Of a stretch of 64,000 bases of DNA, positions 1 through 9,623 are shown one piece after another; the stretch's first letter is position 1; every line of letters starts with the position of its first letter. Origin of the DNA: Acetobacteraceae bacterium (GTDB taxonomy: Bacteria; Pseudomonadota; Alphaproteobacteria; Acetobacterales; Acetobacteraceae); the NCBI GenBank assembly GCA_027482245.1, contig JAIXWG010000007.1:1-64000 (forward strand), given 5' to 3'. Below the pieces are notes generated by a model that was not told where the DNA came from, searched no databases, and saw only the letters and a program-made list of their open reading frames with translations. The position numbers and the translations under genes are program-made.

Positions 1-271
1 CCGGAAACCTGGGCCGCTTTGGATGCGCCGCCCGCGCCGGTCAGCCCCGCTCGCGCCCCAGCGGGGCCCCCTGGCGCCGCGGCCGAGGCCCCGGCGCCGC
101 GCAGCGCGCCGCCCGCCGCCATCCCCGGCCCGCCCCCGGCGCCGCTGCCGGAGTTGCTCGGCCTGCCGCCCGCGCCCTCCAGCGATCTCCTGGCGCCGCG
201 CGCCCCGTAACCTCGCACGGCGCGGCGGCCTGCTGTATATCGCCCCCACCTTCATCCAGCGGACGACGAGA

Positions 272-1492
272 ATGACCGAGGAGTTCCACCGCATCCGGCG
301 CCTGCCGCCCTATGTCTTCGCCGAGGTGAACGCGGCCAAGGCCAAGGCCCGCGCGCATGCGGAGGACATCGTGGACCTCGGCATGGGCAATCCCGATACG
401 CCGACGCCGCCCCACATCGTCGCCAAGCTGATCGAGGCGGTGCAGGACCCCCGCACCCATCGCTATTCCATGTCGAAGGGCATCCCGGGCCTCCGCCGCG
501 CACTCGCCGGCTACTACGCCCGCCGCTTCGGCGTGAAGCTGGACCCGGAGACGGAGGTGGTGGCGACGCTGGGCTCCAAGGAAGGGCTCGCCAACCTCGC
601 CCAGGCCATCAGCAGCCCGGGCGACACCATCCTGGTGCCGAACCCGTCCTACCCCATCCATCAGTTCGGCTTCATCATCGCCGGCGCCTCCGCGCGCTCC
701 ATCCCCTACACGCCGGATGACAGCATGCTGGAGGCGATCGACCGCGCGGTCCGCCATTCAGTGCCGAAGCCGACCGCCGTCATCGTCAACTTCCCCTCCA
801 ACCCCACCGCCCTGCTCGCCAGCCGCGAGTTCTACAAGGATTTGGTGGCGATGGCGCGGAAGCATGAGCTCTTCATCCTTTCCGACCTCGCCTATGCGGA
901 GCTCTATTTCGACGAGGCGAACCCGCCCCCGTCGGTGCTGGAGATCCCGGGCGCCAAGGACGTGACGGTGGAGTTCACCTCCATGTCCAAGACCTACAAC
1001 ATGCCGGGCTGGCGCATGGGCTTCGCCGCCGGCAACCAGCGCCTGATCTCGGCGCTGACGCGGGTGAAGTCCTACCTGGACTACGGCGCCTTCACGCCGA
1101 TCCAGGTCGCCGCCGTCGCCGCGCTGAACGGCCCGCAGGACTGCGTGGCCGACATGCGGGAGCTGTACCGCGAACGCCGCGACGTGCTGGTGAAGGGCCT
1201 GCACGCCGCGGGCTGGAACGTGCCGAGCCCCGATGGCTCCATGTTCCTCTGGGCGCCGATCCCGGACCGCTTCAGGCATCTCGGCTCCGTCGGCTTCTCC
1301 AAGCTGCTGCTGGAGAAGGCGAAGGTCGCGGTCGCGCCGGGCCTCGGCTTCGGCGAGCATGGCGACGACCATGTCCGCATCGCGCTGGTGGAGAACAACC
1401 ACCGCATCCGCCAGGCGCTGCGCGGCATCCGCACCTTCCTCGCCGCCGACAATGCCGGCCCCGTGGACGGCATGGACGTGGACGCGGCCTGA
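272..1492 (+). CDS. PLP-dependent aminotransferase (AlaC / LL-diaminopimelate aminotransferase-like)
   Basis: ORF 23..1492; likely true start ATG 272 (MTEEFHRIRRLPPYVF). Class I/II aminotransferase motifs (SNPTA..., SMSKTYNMPGWRMGF). Upstream of hom. Confidence 0.9.
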   Translation: MTEEFHRIRRLPPYVFAEVNAAKAKARAHAEDIVDLGMGNPDTPTPPHIVAKLIEAVQDPRTHRYSMSKGIPGLRRALAGYYARRFGVKLDPETEVVATLGSKEGLANLAQAISSPGDTILVPNPSYPIHQFGFIIAGASARSIPYTPDDSMLEAIDRAVRHSVPKPTAVIVNFPSNPTALLASREFYKDLVAMARKHELFILSDLAYAELYFDEANPPPSVLEIPGAKDVTVEFTSMSKTYNMPGWRMGFAAGNQRLISALTRVKSYLDYGAFTPIQVAAVAALNGPQDCVADMRELYRERRDVLVKGLHAAGWNVPSPDGSMFLWAPIPDRFRHLGSVGFSKLLLEKAKVAVAPGLGFGEHGDDHVRIALVENNHRIRQALRGIRTFLAADNAGPVDGMDVDAA

Positions 1493-1518
1493 CCCTTCCT
1501 CCCCCCACCGCCCTGGAA

Positions 1519-1544
1519 CCCTCTCCCCCACCGGGGGGAGAGGG
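1519..1544. terminator. GC-rich perfect hairpin CCCTCTCCCCC-acc-(g)GGGGGAGAGGG between aminotransferase gene and hom
   Basis: 11-bp inverted repeat read directly; resembles dispersed extragenic palindromes seen in many proteobacteria. Confidence 0.5.
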
Positions 1545-1607
1545 CAGGGCGAGGGGGGCTTCGCGGGCTGAAGACCAGGCCCGCCCCGCCTTCCTGGAAC
1601 TGATCCC

Positions 1608-2900
1608 ATGACCAAGCCCCTTTCCGTCGGCGTCGCCGGCCTCGGCACCGTCGGTGCCGGCGTGCTCACCCTGCTGCGCGACAACGCCGCGACGGTCGCC
1701 GCCCGCGCCGGCCGCCCCATCGCTGTCACTGCCGTCTCCGCGCGCGACCGTACGCGGGACCGTGGCGTCGCGATCGGCGGGCTGCGCTGGTACGACGATG
1801 CCGCCGCCCTGGCCGGCGACCCCGGCGTGGATGTGGTGGTGGAGACGATCGGCGGCACCGAGGGCCCGGCCGCCGACCTGGTCCGCGCCGCGCTCGCCGC
1901 CGGCAAGCCCGTGGTCACCGCCAACAAGGCGCTGCTCGCGATCCACGGCGCCGAACTCGCCGCCACCGCGGAAGCCAAGGGCGTCGCGCTATGTTTTGAG
2001 GCCGCCGTCGCCGGCGGCATTCCCGCCATCAAGGCGGTGCGGGAAGGGCTCGCCGCGAATGACCTGACCCGCGTGATGGGCATCCTCAACGGCACCTGCA
2101 ACTACATCCTGACGCAGATGCGCGAACGGGGAATCGAGTTCGCCCAGGCGCTGAGCGAGGCGCAGAAGCTCGGCTACGCCGAGGCCGATCCCAGCTTCGA
2201 CGTGGACGGCATCGACGCCGCCCACAAGCTGGCGATCCTGGCCGCGCTCGCCTTCGGCCGCCCGGTCGATTTCGCCGGCGTGCATGTGGAGGGCATCCGC
2301 AGCGTCAGCGCGCTCGACATCAAGCTCGCCGAGGAACTGGGCTACCGCATCAAGCTGCTCGGCATCGCGCGGCGGACGGAAGCGGGGATCGAGACGCGCA
2401 TGCATCCCTGCATGGTCCCGGTCAGCCACCCCATCGCGCGCGTGGACGGCGTGTTCAACGCGGTGGTGGCGGAAGGTGATTTCGTCGGCCGCGTGGTGCT
2501 GGAAGGCCGCGGCGCCGGCGCCGGCCCGACCGCCTCCGCCGTGGTCGCGGACCTCATCGACATCGCCCGCGGGCGCACCACCCCGGTCTGGGGCGTGGCC
2601 TCCTCCGCGCTGTCCCACGCGCCGTCCCTGCCCATGTCCCAGCGCGTCGGCGCCTACTACCTGCGCCTCATGGTGGTGGACCGCCCCGGCGTCATCGCCG
2701 ACGTCACCGCCGCGCTGCGCGACAACGCCATCAGCCTGGAGAGCATGCTCCAGCGCGGCCGCGCGCCCGGGGAAGCCGTGCCGGTTGTCGTCACGACCCA
2801 TGATTGCGAGGAGGCGCAGATGCGCGCCGCCATCGCGCGGATCGAGGCGCTGGAGGCCGTGGTGGAGAAGCCCGCCATGATCCGCATCGAGGCGCTGTGA
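1608..2900 (+). CDS. hom: Homoserine dehydrogenase with C-terminal ACT domain
   Basis: VGVAGLGTVGAGV Rossmann motif, NGTCNYIL, YAEADPSFDVDGIDAAHKL, C-terminal ACT-like region. Confidence 0.95.
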   Translation: MTKPLSVGVAGLGTVGAGVLTLLRDNAATVAARAGRPIAVTAVSARDRTRDRGVAIGGLRWYDDAAALAGDPGVDVVVETIGGTEGPAADLVRAALAAGKPVVTANKALLAIHGAELAATAEAKGVALCFEAAVAGGIPAIKAVREGLAANDLTRVMGILNGTCNYILTQMRERGIEFAQALSEAQKLGYAEADPSFDVDGIDAAHKLAILAALAFGRPVDFAGVHVEGIRSVSALDIKLAEELGYRIKLLGIARRTEAGIETRMHPCMVPVSHPIARVDGVFNAVVAEGDFVGRVVLEGRGAGAGPTASAVVADLIDIARGRTTPVWGVASSALSHAPSLPMSQRVGAYYLRLMVVDRPGVIADVTAALRDNAISLESMLQRGRAPGEAVPVVVTTHDCEEAQMRAAIARIEALEAVVEKPAMIRIEAL

Positions 2901-3361
2901 AGGGCCTCGTCGCCCTTCTGCTGCTGCTCGCGCTGGCCCCGCCGGCGCGGGCGGAAGACCCCGGCGCCTCCGGCGCTCGGGACAGTCGCTTCGCCGGCGA
3001 CTGGACCGGCACCTATGTCTGCGCCCAGGGCTCCACGGGGATGAATTTGCGGCTCCGCCCGCAGGGCGATGGGCGGCTCTCCGGCGTGTTCCACTTCCAC
3101 CCGCTGGCCAGCAACCCGCAGGCGGCGGAGGGCTGCTACGAGGTCTCGGCAAGCCCGGACGGCGACACCGCCACCATCCAGGCCGGGCGCTGGCTGCTGC
3201 ATCCCCCGAGCTACGTGACCGTGGACCTGGATGCCGAGCTGGATGAGGACGGCACGCTGTTCGGCCAGGTCATCGGCCCGGGCTGCACCCTCTTCGCCGC
3301 CCGCCGCGCATCCCCGCGCAGCCTGCCCGCCGCCTGCGGCGCCGTCGTCTCTCGCCGCTGA
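2897..3361 (+). CDS. Small secreted protein of unknown function (signal peptide VKGLVALLLLLALAPPARA)
   Basis: GTG start overlapping hom stop; hydrophobic signal peptide; mature region with two Cys. Confidence 0.7.
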   Translation: MKGLVALLLLLALAPPARAEDPGASGARDSRFAGDWTGTYVCAQGSTGMNLRLRPQGDGRLSGVFHFHPLASNPQAAEGCYEVSASPDGDTATIQAGRWLLHPPSYVTVDLDAELDEDGTLFGQVIGPGCTLFAARRASPRSLPAACGAVVSRR

Positions 3362-3478
3362 CGCAACTGTCCCCTTCACGGCCGGCCCGGTTCGGGGCAA
3401 CAAGCCAACACCGAAGTGACGGGTGCCGCGCCGCCCTGCGCCGCGTTACCCTGCCGCACCGATCCGGAGGAACTGCCC

Positions 3479-4483
3479 GTGGCTGAACTCGACCGCCAGG
3501 TTCATGTGGACCGCAACCTCGCCCTGGAACTCGTCCGGGTGACGGAGGCCGCGGGCCTCGCCGCCTCCCGCTGGATGGGCCGCGGCGACAAGAACGCGGC
3601 CGATGGCGCGGCGGTGGAAGCCATGCGCAAGGCCTTCGACACCGTCGCCATCTCCGGCACCGTCGTGATCGGAGAGGGCGAGATGGACGAAGCGCCGATG
3701 CTCTACATCGGCGAGAAGGTCGGCCTCTACGCCAAGGCCGGCGGCGGGCCGGAAGTGGACATCGCCGTCGATCCGCTGGAAGGCACCACCATCACCGCCA
3801 AGGGCGGCCCGAACGCCATGGCCTGCGTGGCGCTGGCGCAGCGCGGCGGCTTCCTGCACGCGCCCGACGTCTACATGGAAAAGATCGCGGTCGGCCCCGG
3901 CCTGCCCGATGGCGTCGTGCACATCGAGGCCTCGGTGGAGGAGAACCTCCGCAACCTGGCCCGCGCCAAGCGCTGCGAAATCACGGACCTCGTCGTCTGC
4001 CTGCTGGACCGCGACCGGCACAAGGAGATCGTGAAGCGCGCCCGCGCCGCCGGCGCGCGCATCATGATGATCCCGGATGGCGACGTCTCCGGCGTCGTCG
4101 CCGTATCCCAGCCCGAGACGGGGGTGGACATCTACATGGGCAGCGGCGGTGCGCCGGAAGGCGTGCTGGCGGCCGCCGCGCTGCGCTGCATCGGCGGCCA
4201 GATGCAGGGCAAGCTGCTGTTCGAGAGCGAGGACCAGATCATCCGCGCCCGCGACATGGGTGTTACGGACCCGAACCGCGTCTATGGGCTGGAGGACATG
4301 GCCAAGGGCGACGTGATGTTCGCCGCCACCGGCGTCACCACCGGCCCGATGCTGCGCGGCGTCCGCACCGTGCCGGGCGGCGCCATCACCCATTCCATCG
4401 TGATGCGCAGCAAGTCCGGCACCGTCCGCTACGTGGAAGGGCACCACAACTTCGCGCTGAAGCCCGCCGCGTTCCAGGGGTGA
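3479..4483 (+). CDS. glpX: Class II fructose-1,6-bisphosphatase
   Basis: GTG start after GGAGG; VIGEGEMDEAPMLYIGE, VDPLEGTT, DRDRHKEI motifs. Confidence 0.95.
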   Translation: MAELDRQVHVDRNLALELVRVTEAAGLAASRWMGRGDKNAADGAAVEAMRKAFDTVAISGTVVIGEGEMDEAPMLYIGEKVGLYAKAGGGPEVDIAVDPLEGTTITAKGGPNAMACVALAQRGGFLHAPDVYMEKIAVGPGLPDGVVHIEASVEENLRNLARAKRCEITDLVVCLLDRDRHKEIVKRARAAGARIMMIPDGDVSGVVAVSQPETGVDIYMGSGGAPEGVLAAAALRCIGGQMQGKLLFESEDQIIRARDMGVTDPNRVYGLEDMAKGDVMFAATGVTTGPMLRGVRTVPGGAITHSIVMRSKSGTVRYVEGHHNFALKPAAFQG

Positions 4484-6297
4484 GTATGGACGGGCTGGTG
4501 CAGGACCAGGCGACGCTGGCCTCCCCCGCGGCAGCAGCCGCGCTGGCGTTAGGCGTCGCGCATTCCGCCACCGGCCGCCGCTGGATCTGGCGGCAGGGGG
4601 ATGCGCGGACAGGCGCTGGCATCGCCCAGCGCTTGGCCCTGCCCGAACTGGTCGGCCGCCTGCTGGCCGCCCGCGGTGTCGGCATCGATGCCGCGGCGGA
4701 CTTCCTCGAACCCACGCTGCGCGCCCTGCTGCCCGACCCGTCCTGCCTGCAGGACATGGATGTGGCTGCCGCGCGCCTCGCGGACGCCGCGCAGCGCGGC
4801 GAACACGTCGCCGTCTTCGGCGACTATGACGTGGACGGCGCGTGTTCCGGCGCGCTGACCACGCGGCTGCTGCGCGAACTCGGCTGCGCCGTCACGCACT
4901 ACGTGCCGGACCGCATCCGGGAAGGCTACGGCCCCAACGCCGCCGCCATCTCGGCACTGTGCGACCGTGGCGCCACGTTGATCGTGACGGTGGATTGCGG
5001 CATCGCGGCGGAAGCGGCCTTCGCCGGCGCGCATAACCGCGCCGACATCGTCATCCTCGACCACCACAAGGCGGAGGGCCCGGTGCCGCGCGTGCGCGCC
5101 GCGGTCAACCCGAACCGGCCGGACTGCACCAGCGGGCTCGGCCATCTCTGCGCCGCCGGCGTCGCCTTCCTGGCCGGCGTCGCCACGGTGCGCGAGCTCC
5201 GCCGCCGCGGCCATTTCGCGGCGCGCCCCGAGCCGCGGATGCTGGACCTGCTGGACCTGGTGGCGCTGGCCACCGTCTGCGACGTCATGCCTCTCACGGG
5301 CCTGAACCGTGCGCTGGTCACTCAGGGCCTCAAGGTCATGGCCCGCCGCGGCCGCGCCGGCATCGCAGCCCTGCTCGACGTCGCGCTGGCGAAGGATTCG
5401 CCTAGCGCCCACACCCTCGGCTACCTGCTGGGTCCGCGCATCAATGCCTCCGGCCGCATCGACGAGGCCGATATGGGGCTCCGCCTGCTGCTGGAGGACG
5501 ATCCGATCGAGGCCCGCGCCATGGCGGAGAAGCTCGATGCCGTGAACAAGCGGCGGCAGGAGGTGGAGGCCGATGTGCTGACCGCCGCCATGACGGAAGC
5601 CGCCCGCCAGGTGGAGCACGGCCACCCCGTGCTGCTGGTGGTCGGCGAAGGCTGGCACCCCGGCGTGGTCGGCATCGTCGCCGGCCGGATGAAGGAGAAG
5701 TTCAACCGCCCCGCCTGCGTCGCCGGCCTGTCGGATGGCCTGGCCAAGGGATCGGGCCGGTCGCTGCCCGGCGTCGACCTCGGCGCCGCCATCATCGCGG
5801 CGCGGCAGATGGGCCTGCTGCACACCGGCGGCGGCCACGCCATGGCGGCCGGTTTCTCCTTCATGGCGGCGCGGGAGGGCGAATTCCACGCCTTCCTCGA
5901 CGAACGTCTTGCCCACGCCGCTGACCTTCCGGATGCCGCGGACCTGCCGGTCGAAGGCTCCCTGACCGTCCAGGGCGCGACGATGGAGGTCGCGACCCAG
6001 GTCGCGCGCCTCGCCCCCTTCGGCGCCGGGAATGACGAGCCGGTCTTCGTCCTCAACCGCGCCCGCGTGGTGCGTGCCGACCGCGTCGGCAAGGAAGGCG
6101 CCACCATCCGCGCCTTCCTGGAAGGGGAGGGCGGCGGGCCGCGCCTCAAGGCCGTGTGCTTCCGCGCGAAGGACGGCCCGCTGGCCGCCGCGCTGCTCGG
6201 TGGCGGCACCCTGCACCTGGCCGGGCATCTCCGCGCGGAGTCCTGGAACGACAACGTCACGCTCGGCTTCCACGTCGTGGATGCCGCGCCGGCGTAG
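4480..6297 (+). CDS. recJ: Single-stranded-DNA-specific exonuclease RecJ
   Basis: DHH motifs: FGDYDVDGACS, ILDHHK, GGGHAMAAGF; DHHA1 and OB regions. Confidence 0.95.
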   Translation: MSMDGLVQDQATLASPAAAAALALGVAHSATGRRWIWRQGDARTGAGIAQRLALPELVGRLLAARGVGIDAAADFLEPTLRALLPDPSCLQDMDVAAARLADAAQRGEHVAVFGDYDVDGACSGALTTRLLRELGCAVTHYVPDRIREGYGPNAAAISALCDRGATLIVTVDCGIAAEAAFAGAHNRADIVILDHHKAEGPVPRVRAAVNPNRPDCTSGLGHLCAAGVAFLAGVATVRELRRRGHFAARPEPRMLDLLDLVALATVCDVMPLTGLNRALVTQGLKVMARRGRAGIAALLDVALAKDSPSAHTLGYLLGPRINASGRIDEADMGLRLLLEDDPIEARAMAEKLDAVNKRRQEVEADVLTAAMTEAARQVEHGHPVLLVVGEGWHPGVVGIVAGRMKEKFNRPACVAGLSDGLAKGSGRSLPGVDLGAAIIAARQMGLLHTGGGHAMAAGFSFMAAREGEFHAFLDERLAHAADLPDAADLPVEGSLTVQGATMEVATQVARLAPFGAGNDEPVFVLNRARVVRADRVGKEGATIRAFLEGEGGGPRLKAVCFRAKDGPLAAALLGGGTLHLAGHLRAESWNDNVTLGFHVVDAAPA

Positions 6298-6302
6298 CCC
6301 GC

Positions 6303-6410
6303 GGACCGGTCGCTTGACCGGTCCGAGCGCCCGAACGGGCGCCGCGGCTTATGCCGCGAAGCCAAGCCGGCGGAGCCGGCGCGTCACGCCGGAGGCGTGC
6401 CATCGGCACG
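6303..6410. repeat. Array of consecutive short hairpins (five tandem plus one overlapping) in a convergent intergenic region
   Basis: Perfect stems: 6303-6324, 6327-6342, 6343-6358, 6366-6380, 6385-6399 and overlapping 6396-6410. Confidence 0.85.
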
Positions 6411-6431
6411 ACGCGCCTGAGGGCAAGAAAA

Positions 6432-7376
6432 CTACTCCGGCTGCACGCCCAGCTCACGCAGGATGCGGCCGTAGTTCTCGTATTCGCCGCGCACCCATTC
6501 GGTCAGCGCCGCGCGCGGCACGAAGCGGACGGGGGAGCGGCTGTTCGCCAGCACCCGCAGCACCGTCGCATCCTGCAGCGCGTCACGGCAGGCGCCTTCC
6601 AGCCGGTCCAGCACCGGCGCGGGCGTGCCGCGGGGGGCGTAGATACCGACCTGGGAGAAGAGCTGCGCGTCGATCCCCTGTTCGCGCGCCGTCGGCACAT
6701 CCGGGAAATCCGGGTGGCGGTTGGCGGAGAACACGGCCAGCAACCGCATCCGCCCGGCCATCACCAGCTCCGCCGCCGAGCTCACGATGGCGGCGGAGAA
6801 GTCGAGCCTGCCCGCCAGCGTGTCGTTGATGTGCGGCGGCTCTCCCCGATAGGGGATGTGGTTCAGCTCGATCCCCGTGGCCTGCTGCACCTTCCAGATC
6901 GCGAGCTGCGGCAGCGAATTGGGCCCGGGGCTGCCGAAGGACAGGGCCCGCCGCCGCGCTTCCGCCACCAGCCCCGGCAGGTCCCGCATCGGGCTGTCCG
7001 CGCGCACCGCCACGGTGATGACGTTCTCATTCGTCCCGCACACGCCCTCGAAGCTGGCGGGGCCGATGCCGGCGTTGCGCAGCAGGTGCGGCTGCACGGC
7101 GATGGCGGTGACGGGCGTGTGCCCCAGCGTGTAGCCATCCGCCGCCGCGCCCGCGACGACGCGCATGCCGACGACGCCCGACGCGCCGTCCCGCGTCTGC
7201 AGCACCAGCGGCTGGCCGGTCGCGCGCTGGAAATGCTCGCCCATCGCCCGCATCAGCGCATCCGCCGCGCCGGGGGCATAGGGCATGATCATCGTCACCG
7301 GGCGTTCCGGGAATTCCGCGCGCGCCGCCGGCGCCAGGCCGAGCAGCGCGACCGCCGCCAGAAGGATCCGTCGCAT
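6432..7376 (-). CDS. Tripartite tricarboxylate transporter (Bug family) substrate-binding protein
   Basis: Signal peptide MRRILLAAVALLGLAPAARA; FPERPVTMIMPYAPG; Bug-family C-terminus. Confidence 0.9.
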   Translation of the reverse strand: MRRILLAAVALLGLAPAARAEFPERPVTMIMPYAPGAADALMRAMGEHFQRATGQPLVLQTRDGASGVVGMRVVAGAAADGYTLGHTPVTAIAVQPHLLRNAGIGPASFEGVCGTNENVITVAVRADSPMRDLPGLVAEARRRALSFGSPGPNSLPQLAIWKVQQATGIELNHIPYRGEPPHINDTLAGRLDFSAAIVSSAAELVMAGRMRLLAVFSANRHPDFPDVPTAREQGIDAQLFSQVGIYAPRGTPAPVLDRLEGACRDALQDATVLRVLANSRSPVRFVPRAALTEWVRGEYENYGRILRELGVQPE

Positions 7377-7381
7377 CGTCC

Positions 7382-8170
7382 TCACTCCTCGAAGATCGCG
7401 ACGGCGCGGGTCCAGCCCGCGGAACCGCGATGCACCTTCACGGGGAAGCAGGCGATCATGAAGCCGGTGGCGGGCAGCTTTTCCAGCCCGTTCAGCTTCT
7501 CCATGTGGCAGTAGCCGATCTCCCGCCCCGCGCGGTGGCCTTCCCAGATCAGCGATGCGTCGCCGGTTTCCTGCACGCGGCGCCGCGTGTGGCTGAAGGG
7601 CGCGTCCCAGGACCAGCCATCGGTGCCCGTCACGCGCACGCCGCGTTCCAGCAGCCACAGCGTCGCCGCCTTGCCCATGCCGCAGCCGCTGTCGACGTAG
7701 TCGTCCTGCCCGTAGCGTTCGCCCGCCCGCGTGTTCACCACGACGATCTCGAGCGGCTTCACCTCATGCCCGATCCGCTTGAGCTCCGCCTCCACGTCAC
7801 CGGGCTGGACGATGTAGCCATCCTCGAAATGCCGGAAATCGAGCTTCACGCCCGGCTGGAAGCACCAGTCCAGCGGCACCTCATCGATGCGCATGGAGGG
7901 CTCGCCGCCTGGCACCGTGCGTTCATTCATGCGGGAGAAGAAGTGGTAGGGCGCGTCGAGATGGGTGCCGTTGTGGGTGCTGATCTGCACCCGCTCCACC
8001 GCCGCGTATTCGCCCTCCGGCAGCGCGTCGATCGGCACGCCCATGTACTCGGCCATCGAGGGACCACTCATCTTGTGGTCCACATAGTCGATCTTCGGCA
8101 GCATGTGCGGCGGGTCGCTCGCGATGCCGGCCTTGAGCGCGGACGAGATGTCCACGATGCGTCGTGCCAT
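7382..8170 (-). CDS. Cyclase family protein (kynurenine formamidase-like)
   Basis: STHNGTHLDAPYHF (HxGTHxDxPxHF motif), VVNTRAG. Confidence 0.9.
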   Translation of the reverse strand: MARRIVDISSALKAGIASDPPHMLPKIDYVDHKMSGPSMAEYMGVPIDALPEGEYAAVERVQISTHNGTHLDAPYHFFSRMNERTVPGGEPSMRIDEVPLDWCFQPGVKLDFRHFEDGYIVQPGDVEAELKRIGHEVKPLEIVVVNTRAGERYGQDDYVDSGCGMGKAATLWLLERGVRVTGTDGWSWDAPFSHTRRRVQETGDASLIWEGHRAGREIGYCHMEKLNGLEKLPATGFMIACFPVKVHRGSAGWTRAVAIFEE

Positions 8171-8205
8171 GTCCTGTGTTTCCTCCGTGGTCAGGCCGGT
8201 CCGGT

Positions 8206-9537
8206 TCAGGCGGTGGGGAAGGGCCTCGCGGGGTCGATCCTCGCACGGCATTCGCCGAAGCCAATGGGGACGAAGCCATCCCGCGCGGCGCGGCCGGTGA
8301 ACCAGACCTCGTCGCCATCCTCCAGGAAGCTCCGGCGCTCCCCGTTCGGCAGGGTGAGGCCGCCCTCCTCCACCACGACCTCCGCCAGGCAGGCGCGGCC
8401 ATCGGGCTCGGGGCCGGAGACGGTGCCGCTGCCGAGCAGGTCGCCCGTTCGCAGGTCGCAGCCATTGCTGGTGTGGTGCGCGACCATCTGCGCGAAGGTC
8501 CAGTGCAGGTGACGCAGGCTGGTCGCCACGATCCGCGCCGGCGTCGCACCCTCCGCCCGCATCCGCGGCGTCGTCATCCAGCAATCCAGCGCGACGTCGA
8601 GCCCGCCCGCCGCCTGGTCGGCCGCCGCCATCAGGTAGGGGAGCGGCTCCGCATCACCCTCCAGCCGCGCGAAGGCGGGGGCGGCGAAGGGGGCCAGCGC
8701 CTCCGCCGTCACCAGCCAGGGGGAGACGGTGGTGGACAGGCTCTTCGACAGGAAGGGGCCCAGCGGCATCATCTCGAACCGCTGCACGTCCCGCGCCGAC
8801 CAGTCGTTCAGCAGGCAGTAGCCGAAGATCGAATCGGCGGCCCGCGCGATGGGGATCGGCTCCCCCATCCGGTTGGCGGCGCCGATCACGGCGCCGAACT
8901 CCAGCTCGAAATCCAGCGCCTGGATCGGCCCGAAGCGCGGCGTGCCGTCCGGGGCAAGCGACTGCCCATGCGGGCGCGCAACGGCTTCCCCGCTCACCCG
9001 CACGGTCGTGGCGCGGGAATGGTAGGCGATGGGCAGGTGCAGGAAGGCGGGCGGCAGCGGGTTCGCGGGGTCCCGCTTCGCGCCCATCCGCGCTGTGTGG
9101 AAGCGGGACGCCATGAAATCCGTGAAGTTGCCTACCGTGATCGGCAGGTGCAGCGTCACCCGGTCCATCGGCACCAGGTAGGCGGCGGCCTTCGCCTGGT
9201 CCGCGCTGCCCTCCGCCAGGATGGCGGAAACGCGCCGCCGCAGCGCCCGCGATGCGCCGCGCCCGAGTGCCAGCAGCGGGTTCAGGCTGGGCCCGGAAGC
9301 GGCCTGCGCGGCGTCCCGCGCCTCGCCCTCGAACAGCCCGGCCGCCAGCGCTGCCGCCAGGTCCAGCACCTGGTCGCCGATCGCGATGCCGCCGCGCTTC
9401 TCCCCGCCATCCCGGCTGAAGACGCCGAAGGGCAGGTTCTGGATGGGGAAATCCGTGCCCGGCGCCTGGGCCCAGGCGACCCAGCTGCGCCGCGCCGGGT
9501 CATGCGTCTCGTCCAGCGCCGGCCTGTGATCAACCAT
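8206..9537 (-). CDS. fahA: Fumarylacetoacetase
   Basis: FAH family: YHSRATTVRVSG, ELEFGAVIG, NDWSARDVQRFE, LGPFLSKS. Confidence 0.93.
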   Translation of the reverse strand: MVDHRPALDETHDPARRSWVAWAQAPGTDFPIQNLPFGVFSRDGGEKRGGIAIGDQVLDLAAALAAGLFEGEARDAAQAASGPSLNPLLALGRGASRALRRRVSAILAEGSADQAKAAAYLVPMDRVTLHLPITVGNFTDFMASRFHTARMGAKRDPANPLPPAFLHLPIAYHSRATTVRVSGEAVARPHGQSLAPDGTPRFGPIQALDFELEFGAVIGAANRMGEPIPIARAADSIFGYCLLNDWSARDVQRFEMMPLGPFLSKSLSTTVSPWLVTAEALAPFAAPAFARLEGDAEPLPYLMAAADQAAGGLDVALDCWMTTPRMRAEGATPARIVATSLRHLHWTFAQMVAHHTSNGCDLRTGDLLGSGTVSGPEPDGRACLAEVVVEEGGLTLPNGERRSFLEDGDEVWFTGRAARDGFVPIGFGECRARIDPARPFPTA

Positions 9538-9579
9538 GGAACTGCCCGCTTCCTCCGTGTTATGTCGATCATGCGAGGA

Positions 9580-9591
9580 ATCATCGATGAT
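9580..9591. promoter_or_regulatory. Perfect palindrome ATCATCGATGAT in the fahA/gntR divergent intergenic region, candidate operator
   Basis: 12-bp palindrome in the 86-bp divergent intergenic gap. Confidence 0.5.
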
Positions 9592-9623
9592 GCAAGTGGA
9601 AATATATTTTCAGGCCAAAATCG

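Noticed and set aside
758-2101. 447-aa minus-strand ORF across the aminotransferase-hom junction
   Set aside because: Spans two real plus-strand genes and an intergenic hairpin; no recognisable domain.
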